Assembly: GCA_031280495.1 (NCBI GenBank)
Contig: JAITGT010000053.1
Coordinates: forward strand, 1 to 30,190
DNA from: Eubacteriaceae bacterium
GTDB taxonomy: Bacteria; Bacillota_A; Clostridia; Eubacteriales; Anaerofustaceae
Direction: 5' to 3'
DNA length: 30,190 bases
This document shows, one piece after another, positions 17,001 through 24,781 of this stretch (positions within the stretch are counted from its first letter, which is position 1; every line of letters starts with the position of its first letter). A program made the translations under genes and the position numbers. Below the pieces are notes generated by a model. It saw only the letters and a program-made list of their open reading frames with translations, was not told the DNA's origin and made no database searches.

Positions 17001-17096
17001 TTTGCCGATCAGTTCCGCTACCGATTCAAAGAAGGGCACAGCCAGTTCCTCATCCATTCAACAGATCAGCACATCGAGCACTTCGCGACGCTCTAG
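11073..17096 (+). CDS. Pfa/Hgl-type iterative lipid synthase subunit 1 (KS-AT-ACP-KR)
   Basis: A 2007-residue multidomain synthase. KS, residues 1-450: DAACAGS with Cys204, EAHGTGT with His339, KSQIGHT with His379, all catalytic residues present. AT, about 574-868: GHSFGE with Ser675 and GAFHS. An Ala/Pro-rich linker is followed by a helical segment (1069-1155), a second Pro-rich linker, and one ACP (about 1305-1393, DLGIDSIRR with phosphopantetheine Ser1345). KR fills about 1490-2007: a structural half, then TGGARGVTF at 1729 and Ser1903/Tyr1916 in FSSAAAYFG and ADYTLAN. The order and the GGARGVTF signature resemble PfaA of PUFA synthases and HglE-like proteins. PfaA usually carries several tandem ACPs; I see only one. 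AGGGAG lies 12 bp before ATG. The next gene starts 22 bp after the stop. Confidence 0.9.
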   Translation: MKSEIAVIGMGGYFPGAMDVSEYWSNILSARDCTINIPDSYWDLSEFYDPNPLARDKTYGYRAGLMNYATFNSIEFGIPPRIMESICVDQLFALLVAKQALLDAGLIGDGAKQFNKEKAGVILSASVGKSSYLLSHRQTQNVEAIMKNSHVPQYLVDRVLERMREGTIEWNEASNPGYLPNVVAGRIGNRFDLNGTNCVVDAACAGSLASMKMAINELQCGDCDVVLTGGVMIDTTPFTFVAFSKTPAISPSNIARPFDKDSDGMLLGDGVGMLVIKRLADAERDNDHIYGVIESISSSSDGKAKSIFAPRKEGQTFALDRAYKDAGIDISTVGHIEAHGTGTSVGDTVELEALNEYVKDLDLPKKQIALGSVKSQIGHTRLAAGVASMIKTLFAVGQHTLPPTSNVTNPSNQLSNSAFYLSDKPRPWIVNKRKPLRRAGLSGFGFGGTNFHVIIREYIGPSGADQPFKRVQPSPSAIVLSAHTKEALAEAIQQAHAELLKEETQNASFNKMAVAINSPIEESWPRIAFAAFNVDDAIEKLEKASELLESQKLDEWHKNNIWYASKASVPKGAKVAFLYPGQGSQYAGMFTELTMAYRELQEAFSAADNALIAQGRDPVSEFAFPRLFPNEKPAEQDAKIVETANAQLSLAATGAGLSRILAKRGLEPDFLAGHSFGELAALHASGAMGEEDLMELAAKRAIAIDSAEKESPGAMLAVGAGWEQAASYIEGREGLFIANENSPRQTVVAGTPEAIKALADELSKKGVFAKELSVSGAFHSPAMKSAQNEFASALEGVAFCEPRRPVYANVTGKPYAGSQETAGSLAKQLVSPVRFSTSVSNMYESGARVFVEVGPGKVLTGLADQILENKPHKAVSLNPDKKQDSLYAFELACAQLKVIGIDIQSDPYVKPQNENYEPPPDNKRTYALPPLHFLLADTQQKIADAMNKPDPPLPPGVLGEAAPQASAAAIPAAEAPASALPAPKEAAQAEQPKAAKAAPTEAHAPAPIEAAAQRAQEKREEPKPEAPKPKAPSQPAAVMPPQPQKAAAKIETTEEAIEITQIEKGRIIMDNGDQTLPILESAYGLQALNKEMFTQFTQSQGMQLGKMKEIIEATGEAAEQNIGGMLQFMELFQSNSMQAYSAYFEEQSKLIASGAEGPSLSALPSAQPSPASLPPQRPAFRLSSAQPPSPPQLPEAKEEPPKPQVVRRQEPAPQPEEEKAYGFRSEAISVQAAAAAKQDEAKEPAKSAPKPQPAEPKAEPAPNLQIQAAPEPPAAIEAIEAVDVATGELIEAEVVGPATESIFVMGVTKNQIEERIIEVISDRTGYPVEMIEPDMNIESDLGIDSIRRVEIFSVLNDEIERGFTQTDIETMAGLYTIEEFSEFLEEKLNTEAPDDEETVHFDSDTINSFLTSGQVPEGMEIPEEYREMAEQYQQQSLLTGGAAEAAADEEEVQAEIIEPGAGAQAVEGEMASMPDAAIKRYDIYLKELEHPDPAQKPIVAESGLVLVTMDDAGVSPQVGEELVRRNYQAAYLNLPWQLASEGAYRLSSISEDAVASLLDALENDFGMPITGFVHIASPRYTEKNVIDIFDEREAKALETVFLFAKLFEGKCAQPADGKPFFMTVSRIDGMLGKGVDWNGASFQAGYAGLAKTLHHEYKRAFAKSIDIAHETTPQLAAEMAIEEIFAPEIGVYEVARDSIGNRYVNSLRENYDLEPSHAAPTESDVFFVTGGARGVTFRSALRIGLDYGSKLALVGHSRITQDLGWMNGETEPSKLRPLLIAKMREEGKAVQPKEVDATVKEALNQLEIQKNLAVAEKQGVKAIYICCDVRDEKSVRAAVSEAVSTLGPITGIIHGAGAIADKDISKKTSQDFHLVFDTKITGLYNCLKYIEPRELKYLAVFSSAAAYFGNEKQADYTLANEILNKFVNEFRKVYPNTFAMAINWGPWEGGMVSPALKSILLARNIVMVPYEQGSRMFADQFRYRFKEGHSQFLIHSTDQHIEHFATL
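14263..14279 (+). promoter_or_regulatory. Possible internal ribosome-binding site in subunit 1
   Basis: Inside the coding sequence, exactly between the first disordered linker and the helical-ACP-KR half, AGGGAAG (14263-14269) lies 7 bp before an in-frame ATG (14277) encoding MDNGDQTLPI. Spacing and strength equal those of the normal starts in this window. Use of this start would give a separate polypeptide of 939 residues (helical segment, ACP, KR). It may be a remnant of a gene fusion or chance. Confidence 0.3.
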
Positions 17097-17118
17097 AAAG
17101 CAGGGGCACAAACGCCAA

Positions 17119-20100
17119 ATGGATAATATAGCAATTGTAGGCATGGGGTGCCTTTACCCCAACTATATAACGAAAGAGAATTTCTGGCAGAACATGATCG
17201 ACGGAGAGGCATTTACTGAGAAAGTCGATTTTTACGGCAAGACCATCGAGCGGGGACGCATCCCCGCCGATGGGTCGGACGCTTTCTTTAAGTCAAAGTT
17301 CTCTGGCGAGGAATTCGCCGAGCTCGACAAACTTGGGGATCTCTTTAAATGGACCGCTTACATCGTAGACGCCTCCCTCAAAGACGCCGGCTACTATGGG
17401 AACGAGCTTGCCATGGCCCGCACAGGGATGGCTCTGGGCATATTTGGCCTTCCTTCCAAGGAAGTCACGCCTTTTTTCGCCAATCCGCTCAAAATGTCCG
17501 TCGAAAATTCCATCCGCACCGTGCTGGATCGCGACGACTTCACCTTTGAGTATTCCAGCGGCCCCAACAAGCTCACCACCCGCGCGCTCATCTCCGACAC
17601 AGAGCCTTCTGTCTATGTGGCGGACAAACACTCTCTCGGCGGCCCAATCCTCAACCTGAATGCCGCCTGCTCTTCCCCAGTGTATTCCATTAAGATCGCA
17701 AGCCAATACCTCATGAGCGGAAAAGCGGACATTATGCTAGCGGGCGCCCACTGCTACAACCAGCTGGAAGAGGCGGTCAGCGGGCTTTTGGAGCTACTTG
17801 GGCTACTGGAAGACGCTGGCTCATCCAACCCCCTTGATCGCAGCTCAAAAGGCGCAATCGGCGGATCCGGGGCGGGAATGTTCGTGCTCAAGCGCCTGGA
17901 AGACGCCGTGCGCGATCATGACCATATTTATGCTGTCATTGAAGGAGTAGGATGGTCGAACGACGGCAACGGGAAGGCTATTCTTGCCCCGGATGCCACC
18001 GGCCAGATGATTTCCTATGTTGACGCGTACAAAGAAGGCATTGACACAAATATTGACTATTTGGAATGCCACGCCACTGGCACCCTCGCCGGCGACCTGG
18101 TTGAGCTTCATTCCATAAACTCTTTCTTCGGAAAGCGCGGGGCGCAGCCGCTGCTGGGGGCGCTCAAAGGGAACACAGGCCACTTTTTTACCGCCTCCAC
18201 GCACGCAGCCATCGCAAAAGTCCTTCTTGCGATGGAGAAGAACACAATTCCAATGACCATTAATGTGAAAAACCCCATTTCAGACCGCGTTGTCATGGAA
18301 AACAGGGAGTGGGCAAAAAAAGGCGCAGTGAAGCGCGCTGCCATCAACTCCTTTGGATTCGGAGGAACAAATGGCCATATGGTTGTGCGCGAATATGTGG
18401 AGGGGGATCCGGCCAACCAGCAAAAGAGGCGGCCATTTGCAAAGGACGCAAAGATGGCCGTCGTCGGAATTGGCATGCATATTGGGGATCTCAAGAACAC
18501 GCCTGCCTTTTACAAAAGCCTGCTCACCGACACAACTGCCGTAAAGGAGCTTGAACGGGAGCGCTGGACATTTCCCATTGACGATCCCCGCCTCAAAAAG
18601 ACAATTGGCATAAAAAACTTGCCAAAGGGCACTTATATAAACGATTACGATTTTGACTACCTTGAATTCAAAATGCCCGCGCGCGGCAACGCCTATCTCA
18701 TGCGCAAGGACTTTTTGACCTTGCAGTCTGCCGCTGAAGCCGTTTCGGAAGCCGGCATTGACAAGGGGGACTGCCCAAAGACAGCAGTCCTCATCAATAT
18801 CAGCCAGGACTATTCGGAACTGAACTTCTCTATCACTTTGGAACTGAGGGATGACATTATTACTTCCCTCAAAAACAGCTGGACTTTTCTGTCAGACAAG
18901 CAGGTAGAGGAAGTCTTCAGCATCATACGCCACACCGAAGGCTTCCGGGACACGCCGGACAGCGTAACAGGCATAATTCCATCCATTAAAGCAAGCCGCG
19001 TCTCAAGCCATTGGGGCTTTAAAGGCCCAACGATGGCCATGATGAACGGCGACACAGGCTTTGCGCGCTCGCTGGAGATTGCGCAGTACCTTCTCAGCCA
19101 GGACATTGTGGAAAATGTCGTTGTCGGGACCGTCGAACTGAATGGAGAGGTCGAAAATATATACGTCCAGCAGCTGCTGGACAATATGGAACTGCTAGAC
19201 GAGTATGGCGTCTGTGAAGGCGCGACTGTCTTTGTTCTAAAGAAACCGGAAAAAGCGGAAGCTGACGGAAACTTTGTCTACGGCACAATTGACGCTGTCA
19301 ACGTCACCGGCGGAGCGCGGTTTTCCTCGTATGAGGATCAAATCTCTTTTAGCCTTTCTGACTCGCTTGAGGATGCGGGCGCGCGCCAAATTGGGTACGT
19401 CGAAATTCCTGCAAGCGCGCCAAAAGAGGGAAGCGAGGCTCTAGACAGCCTTTTGGGCGGCAAATTCCAGGAAAAAATAGAGCCGGACGAGCTTGTCTTC
19501 GACACCGTGGAAAGGCACTGCGGGATTGCCCGCGGGCTTGGCGCTGCCGTTGCAATGGCAAAGCACCTTCTCATGCTCTCCAACAAAATCAAGTTTGCGG
19601 AAAGCCAAAACAGGCACCAAACCTGGACGCGCCTTGGCGGCAAGCGCTCAACGCTGCTCCCGACATTCGGGACGGACAGGACGTTCTCTTCTATCCTGCT
19701 CAGCGAATACATTCCGCAGCCCTCTTTAAAAAGCAGACTTAAAACACGCTCTTTCATTGTGCCGGTCAACGGCTCTTCCCCAGAGGAATTCGCGGTGCAG
19801 CTCGGCGAGCTTGAAAAAACGCTCGCAAAGAAAAGGGAAATCAACCCCGCTATCCAGGACGCATGGAAAAAGCATGCCGCAAAAAGGGAAAAGGATCTGA
19901 CTTTATGCCTTATCGCGCACAACAAAGAATCCCTGCTTTCCGAAATTGAGCAGGCAAAAGCCTCCGCTTCCCAAATGGGAAGGGACGGGTTTAGCTGGGA
20001 GAGTTTTGGGGGAAGCTACCTAACAGGGGAGCCTATTGGCCCACAGGCTAAAGCGGTTTGCATGTTCCCGCCGGGAGAATTGTTCAACTCCGCAAAGTTC

Positions 20101-22956
20101 TTTGAAACTCTCTTTCGCTTTCCAGATCTTAGAGGTTTTTACGAGCGCTACATTAATGGCTCGCAGCTGGCGGGCAAGGGGCTAAAGGGCTCATTTCTTG
20201 AAGGCAACACCATGGAGCTGGCTGAAGTGCGCACAGCCCTTGAAATCTTGAAGGAGAAATTTCGGATTCAGGGAGACTTCTATATCGGCGCAAGCATGGG
20301 AGAGTTTGCAGCAATTTTGGCTACGGACAACATTGCTGTGGAGAGCGAGGGTGAATGGCACGCGATTCTGGATGATTTTTATGCGCTTGTGCAGTTTATG
20401 CATGACGTAGATCCAGTTGCAAACGACTATCTTCCGTCAAAAGTGTCCGAATGGAAATCCTATTACGTGTCTGGCGACCGCAAAACACTCAAGAAACTCC
20501 TCGACGAGGAAGATTTGGTTTTTGAGTCCATAGCCGGATCCCCGCGCGACGCCATCGTAAGCGGAGACGAGGCCGCACTTCAAAGGGTGTTTAAGAAATT
20601 TCACGGCATTGCGCAGCTAACGCACGAGGCCCCCGTTAGCCATACGCCAATCGCAAAAGCCGTATATTCCGAAACGACGGCACTTCGGCTTGGGCGCAAG
20701 CTGCGCTTTAAGCCTGCGCTTCCTTTTACCCTGTACGACGGGTTTACGGCAAAGCCCATCGATCCCGGCAAAGACAACCTGGTGGATGAAATCAAAAACA
20801 TTTTCACCGAGACAGTAAACTTTTATGACATGCTTGAAGCCACTTATGCGGCCGGCGGCCGGCTTTACATCGACACTAGCGCAAACGCAATTTGCAGCCG
20901 ATGGGCGGAGAACACTTTTAGGGGAAGGGGGCATCTGCTCATTTCGATGTATCCTTCCAGCCATGATCCGGAAGAGCATTTTGTCCGCACAGCAGCCAAG
21001 CTCATCAGCCATGGCTATTCCCCGGACAGCGTGACGTCTAGCTTTGAGCCTCGATTTACCGACAAGCCGAGCTTCATCAATGTAATTCACATGAGCATGC
21101 AGCACTATATGACGGCGGACTCGGAATTCGACATTCTAGGAGATACAAGGGAGCGGCTCGCCAAAATTTTTGAGGAGGCAGAGGGCGTGCGCCCTGCGGC
21201 TCTCAACTCTGCAGAAGACCACGCGCTAGCCACGGTGCGGGGCCTGATGGAGGCTATTGGGGAAGCCAGCGAAACAGAAGCCATGAACCTTAGCGAAGCC
21301 AACACAGAGGCGAAAGAGGCCTCCAATGAGACAACAAGGCAAAATGAACCCGCTGTGACCGAAAAACTGGCGCAAGACTCACAGCGCAGCGGACAGGAAA
21401 AGGCGGCACAGACTGCCAATAGCGTTCAAAAGAAGACGGAAGAAGCCGCTGCCCAAGCGCTTAAGGGGGTAAGGCACACTATAACGAAGGATCCGCTCAA
21501 GGAGCCGCCGCGCCCCATTGCCGCTGTGCCAGCCGCAAAGGAAATAGCCAGTGAGGGAAAACAGATTGCCCTTCCCAAGTCGGCGGCTGCGCTTGCCCAA
21601 ATGGGCTATCGGGCCATCGGAAACAGGGCCATGGCCTATTCTGCCTACCTAAACAGCGAGAAGCAAATTCTAGACGACATCGCACGGAAACTGCGCGAGC
21701 AAAGCGGAAAGCCTCAGGCTCTGCCAGTGCCTGAAAAGAGGCCTTGCCTCTGGGATCGCGACCAAATCATCACGATGACCCGCGACTCTATGTCTGCCGT
21801 CCTTGGACCGCAGTATGAAACAGTGGATTCTTACAAGATTCGGGCGCGCATGCCGCTGCCCCCATTCCTGTTTGTCTCCCGCATCACAGCCATTGACGCC
21901 GAATTTGGCGAACTGAAGCCAGCGTCCATCGAGTTTGAGTATGACATCACGGAAGAGTCTCTGTTTGCAGAGCAGTCAAATGTTTCCTATATCCTTCTGA
22001 CTGAATCTGCGCAAATAGGCATTTTCCTTGTCGCTTATATGGGTATTGACGAAATATCAGGAGGCACCCTTCGTTTTCGAATTGTGGACACGAACGCTAC
22101 GCTGCATTCTGATATTCCTGAAATAGGGCAGACTTTCCGAGGCGTGTACAAAATCACCAGTTTCCTCAAGAGCGGCGGATCGACCCTAGTTATCTCCACT
22201 TACAACGTCTATGTGGATGATCGGCTCGTTCTCACCCTCAATGGCATCGGCGGCTTCTTCACAGAGAAGGACCTAAGCGCTGGCAGGGGCATCGTTGAAG
22301 CTCCTAAGCGCAATGCAGTGCCTTTTGTCAAGAAGGCAATAAGGAGCGTGCCGATCCAAAAAGTGGAGCGGACAGCCTATACAGACGACGAGCTGAACGA
22401 TTACTACCGTGGGGACTTTGAACGCTTCATTCCAGAGTTTGACATGGATTTGGTCAAGAATTCCATCGACGACTACATCGACCCAAGAGATCCTGAATTC
22501 CAGGAATTTATCCGAGCGAACTTGCCAAAAGTCAAGCTTCTTGACCGCATCATCCAAGTTGACGCGCAGGGCGGAGAGTTTGGGTATGGCGAAATCATTG
22601 CAGAATGCGACATTGACGAAGACTATTGGGCCTTTAAAGTGCACTTCCTCAACGATCCAATATTTCCTGGCAGCCTCTTAATGGAGGCAATAGTCCAGGC
22701 GGAATTCTTTATGTTCATGCATACCGGTTATGTGCTCAAGGCAAAAAACCGGAGAGTCTACCCAATTATGAAAAGAACAATAAAGTCTTCTTTCCGTGGA
22801 CAAATTCGCCCAACCAAATCAACAATCACTTATAAAATAACAATTCGCGACATTGAGGAAATTGAGGAGCGCACGATTTATGTCATTGACGCGCGAATAT
22901 ATTGGGAAGGCGTGAATGTTGGAAAGGCCGAAGGATTTACGGTCTGCCTGGAATAA
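17119..22956 (+). CDS. Pfa/Hgl-type iterative lipid synthase subunit 2 (KS-CLF-AT-DH)
   Basis: A 1945-residue protein. I start it at ATG 17119 (MDNIAIVGMGCLYP, a typical KS N-terminus); the frame is open to 17002, inside the previous gene. KS: NAACSSP Cys184, ECHATGT His318, KGNTGH His355. Chain-length-factor-like KS, about 450-870: Asp645 in MMNGDTGFA replaces the cysteine. AT, about 970-1290: GASMGE Ser1059 and VSHTP His1175. A charged linker (about 1350-1540) leads to a double hot-dog dehydratase. The first half (about 1545-1735) lacks the catalytic His, the second has HFLNDPIFPGSLLMEAIVQ with His1842 and Glu1856, spaced as in FabZ. The order matches PfaC/HglC-like subunits, but PfaC normally has two double hot-dogs. 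Decayed copies of the gene's last codons follow the stop. Confidence 0.9.
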   Translation: MDNIAIVGMGCLYPNYITKENFWQNMIDGEAFTEKVDFYGKTIERGRIPADGSDAFFKSKFSGEEFAELDKLGDLFKWTAYIVDASLKDAGYYGNELAMARTGMALGIFGLPSKEVTPFFANPLKMSVENSIRTVLDRDDFTFEYSSGPNKLTTRALISDTEPSVYVADKHSLGGPILNLNAACSSPVYSIKIASQYLMSGKADIMLAGAHCYNQLEEAVSGLLELLGLLEDAGSSNPLDRSSKGAIGGSGAGMFVLKRLEDAVRDHDHIYAVIEGVGWSNDGNGKAILAPDATGQMISYVDAYKEGIDTNIDYLECHATGTLAGDLVELHSINSFFGKRGAQPLLGALKGNTGHFFTASTHAAIAKVLLAMEKNTIPMTINVKNPISDRVVMENREWAKKGAVKRAAINSFGFGGTNGHMVVREYVEGDPANQQKRRPFAKDAKMAVVGIGMHIGDLKNTPAFYKSLLTDTTAVKELERERWTFPIDDPRLKKTIGIKNLPKGTYINDYDFDYLEFKMPARGNAYLMRKDFLTLQSAAEAVSEAGIDKGDCPKTAVLINISQDYSELNFSITLELRDDIITSLKNSWTFLSDKQVEEVFSIIRHTEGFRDTPDSVTGIIPSIKASRVSSHWGFKGPTMAMMNGDTGFARSLEIAQYLLSQDIVENVVVGTVELNGEVENIYVQQLLDNMELLDEYGVCEGATVFVLKKPEKAEADGNFVYGTIDAVNVTGGARFSSYEDQISFSLSDSLEDAGARQIGYVEIPASAPKEGSEALDSLLGGKFQEKIEPDELVFDTVERHCGIARGLGAAVAMAKHLLMLSNKIKFAESQNRHQTWTRLGGKRSTLLPTFGTDRTFSSILLSEYIPQPSLKSRLKTRSFIVPVNGSSPEEFAVQLGELEKTLAKKREINPAIQDAWKKHAAKREKDLTLCLIAHNKESLLSEIEQAKASASQMGRDGFSWESFGGSYLTGEPIGPQAKAVCMFPPGELFNSAKFFETLFRFPDLRGFYERYINGSQLAGKGLKGSFLEGNTMELAEVRTALEILKEKFRIQGDFYIGASMGEFAAILATDNIAVESEGEWHAILDDFYALVQFMHDVDPVANDYLPSKVSEWKSYYVSGDRKTLKKLLDEEDLVFESIAGSPRDAIVSGDEAALQRVFKKFHGIAQLTHEAPVSHTPIAKAVYSETTALRLGRKLRFKPALPFTLYDGFTAKPIDPGKDNLVDEIKNIFTETVNFYDMLEATYAAGGRLYIDTSANAICSRWAENTFRGRGHLLISMYPSSHDPEEHFVRTAAKLISHGYSPDSVTSSFEPRFTDKPSFINVIHMSMQHYMTADSEFDILGDTRERLAKIFEEAEGVRPAALNSAEDHALATVRGLMEAIGEASETEAMNLSEANTEAKEASNETTRQNEPAVTEKLAQDSQRSGQEKAAQTANSVQKKTEEAAAQALKGVRHTITKDPLKEPPRPIAAVPAAKEIASEGKQIALPKSAAALAQMGYRAIGNRAMAYSAYLNSEKQILDDIARKLREQSGKPQALPVPEKRPCLWDRDQIITMTRDSMSAVLGPQYETVDSYKIRARMPLPPFLFVSRITAIDAEFGELKPASIEFEYDITEESLFAEQSNVSYILLTESAQIGIFLVAYMGIDEISGGTLRFRIVDTNATLHSDIPEIGQTFRGVYKITSFLKSGGSTLVISTYNVYVDDRLVLTLNGIGGFFTEKDLSAGRGIVEAPKRNAVPFVKKAIRSVPIQKVERTAYTDDELNDYYRGDFERFIPEFDMDLVKNSIDDYIDPRDPEFQEFIRANLPKVKLLDRIIQVDAQGGEFGYGEIIAECDIDEDYWAFKVHFLNDPIFPGSLLMEAIVQAEFFMFMHTGYVLKAKNRRVYPIMKRTIKSSFRGQIRPTKSTITYKITIRDIEEIEERTIYVIDARIYWEGVNVGKAEGFTVCLE

Positions 22957-23174
22957 TGGGTTCAAAGAAATGGCAGAGTCAAATACGCTATTGCCGCCCG
23001 TATATGCTGGCAAGGCGTAAATGCCAAAAAAACTAAAGGATTCGCGGTCTGCCTAGACAAAAGGGTGAAAGAAATGGCGTATTCAAAATACGCCATTGAT
23101 GCCTGTATATACTGGCAAAGCGTGAATGTTGGGAAGCCCGAAGGGTTACAGTCTGCCAGAAATAGGGGAGACAA
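22865..23174 (+). repeat. Degenerate tandem repeat of the subunit 2 gene's 3' end
   Basis: Three related units: the real 3' end (about 22865-22969), a copy at 22970-23073 and a copy at 23074-23174. The marker word GCGTGAATGTT / GCGTAAATGCC / GCGTGAATGTT occurs at 22910, 23015 and 23120, exactly 105 bp apart. Translated, the genuine DARIYWEGVNVGKAEGF is echoed by AARICWQGVNAKKTKGF and DACIYWQSVNVGKPEG. The third unit has lost one base and goes out of register. Each copy opens with ATGGC plus ATTCAAA/GTCAAA, like the start of the next gene at 23175, so the duplicated segment seems to have carried the intergenic junction. No separate gene is supported. Confidence 0.8.
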
Positions 23175-24755
23175 ATGGCAAATTCAAAATTTATTTTGCG
23201 CGGCGGGAGCCTTGTTGGCCCCGCCGATGCGCAGATTCTTGCGAACGCGGGCAACGAGGCTTATATTGTGGATGCCGGCGGCGCGCTGTGCGCCGCAGTG
23301 GGAGGCGAGTCAGGACTGGCGTCCACTATGGATGGGTACTCTCTTTACTACACGCTGCCCATCCCTAAAGCCGAAACGCTTGGAGATCCTGCATTTCGAG
23401 CAGACTACAAGACCAAGTACGCCTATATGGGCGGATCCATGGCTTACGGGATTTCTTCCGTAGAAATGGTGATTGCTCTTGCCAAGGCGGGCTGTTTGGG
23501 ATCCTACGGAACCGGCGGGCTAAGCTTGGAAACGGTAAGCGAGGGAATTGACCGCATTCAGGCAGAAGTAGGCGACAGGCCCTACTGCGTTAACATGCTC
23601 AACAACATCACGGACCCGATCGCCGAGCTGAACCTCGCTAAACTGCTCGTAGAAAAGAACGTTGGCGCGGTTGAGGCGTCTGCATACATCAATCTGACAA
23701 AAGCTTTGCTGTATTACCGCGTGTCGGGCCTTCGCCAAGGCCCTGGCGGGGAAATAGAGCGCACGCACAAGATAATTGCAAAGGTTTCGCACGAGGAAGT
23801 CGCAATGGCTTTCATGCAGCCGCCAGAGCCAAGTATCGTGGAGTCAATGCTCAAAGAAGGCGCAATCACAGAAGAGCAGGCGCGGCTTGCCACCCTTGTG
23901 CCAGTCGCTGACGACATCACAATGGAGGCAGATTCCGGAGGGCACACCGACAACCGGCCGCTTGTCTCAATTTTGCCCGCCGCCATTGCCATCCGCGACT
24001 TCGTAATGGCCAAACAGCGCTACCAGACCCGGATCCGCATTGGAGCAGCTGGCGGCATCGCCACGCCGCAGTCCATTGTGGCAGCCTTTGACATGGGGGC
24101 TTCCTATGTGGTCGCTGGCTCTGTGCACCAATCATGCGTGGAGGCGGGGACTTCTGACTATGTCAAAGAGCTTCTTTCCACAGTAGCCATGGGCGACGTC
24201 ATTATGACCATTGGCCCAGACGCCTTTGAAATGGGCGTCAAGGTTCAAGCTCTTCGAAAGAACACGATGGAGCCAATGAACGGCCTGACTCTCTATCAAA
24301 CGTACACTATGTACAATTCGTTTGACGAAGTGCCGGAAAAGCTGCGCAAACGCATCATCAACAACTTCTTTAAGATGTCTGTCGAGGACGTCTGGAAGGA
24401 GTGCGAAGACTATTACAAGAAAAACAACCCAATGAGGCTTCAGGCAGCAGCAGTCCTTGGAAAGGTAAAGATGGCCCTTATGTTTCGCTGGTATATAGGC
24501 CTGGCAGTGAAATGGGCCATTGAAGGGAATGAGGACCGCAAGATGGATATGATGATCATGTGCGGCCCGTCGATGGGAGCATTCAACAACTGGGTAATTG
24601 GAACGATATTTGAAAAACCGGAAAACAGGCGCGTCGCGCAAATAGCTGAAGCCTTGCTCGACGGCGCCGCCGTCTTAAAGTTTGCCCGTATGGCCGAAGC
24701 CTGCGGCGTAAATCCAGACTACCTTCCAAAGTACCAAATTACGCCGGCTATCTAG
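23175..24755 (+). CDS. pfaD: PfaD-type FMN-dependent enoyl reductase
   Basis: A 526-residue TIM-barrel flavoprotein of the nitronate monooxygenase/PfaD group, close to the usual PfaD length of about 540. Known PfaD is the trans-acting enoyl-ACP reductase of PUFA synthases. Visible blocks are YMGGSMAYGISSVEMVIALA, CLGSYGTGGLSLE, CVNMLNNITDP, EADSGGHTDNRP (Glu251-Pro262, FMN/substrate region), RIGAAGGIATP (phosphate binding) and the C-terminal MCGPSMGAFNNWV. The C-terminal helical extension separates PfaD from ordinary nitronate monooxygenases. AGGGGAG lies about 5 bp before ATG. With KR in subunit 1 and DH in subunit 2 it completes the reductive cycle. The symbol denotes family membership; the product is not known to be a PUFA. 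Confidence 0.9.
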   Translation: MANSKFILRGGSLVGPADAQILANAGNEAYIVDAGGALCAAVGGESGLASTMDGYSLYYTLPIPKAETLGDPAFRADYKTKYAYMGGSMAYGISSVEMVIALAKAGCLGSYGTGGLSLETVSEGIDRIQAEVGDRPYCVNMLNNITDPIAELNLAKLLVEKNVGAVEASAYINLTKALLYYRVSGLRQGPGGEIERTHKIIAKVSHEEVAMAFMQPPEPSIVESMLKEGAITEEQARLATLVPVADDITMEADSGGHTDNRPLVSILPAAIAIRDFVMAKQRYQTRIRIGAAGGIATPQSIVAAFDMGASYVVAGSVHQSCVEAGTSDYVKELLSTVAMGDVIMTIGPDAFEMGVKVQALRKNTMEPMNGLTLYQTYTMYNSFDEVPEKLRKRIINNFFKMSVEDVWKECEDYYKKNNPMRLQAAAVLGKVKMALMFRWYIGLAVKWAIEGNEDRKMDMMIMCGPSMGAFNNWVIGTIFEKPENRRVAQIAEALLDGAAVLKFARMAEACGVNPDYLPKYQITPAI

Positions 24756-24781
24756 CCCGTTCGGGCAGGGAAAGGGGAGCA

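Noticed and set aside
17002..17118. Upstream start for synthase subunit 2
   Set aside because: These 39 codons overlap the KR end of subunit 1 in another frame and add no KS-like sequence; the KS begins properly at ATG 17119.
23065..23463. Open frame of 132 codons starting MKEMAYSKYAID as an independent gene
   Set aside because: Its first part is a decayed copy of the subunit 2 C-terminus and the rest is an out-of-frame reading of pfaD.
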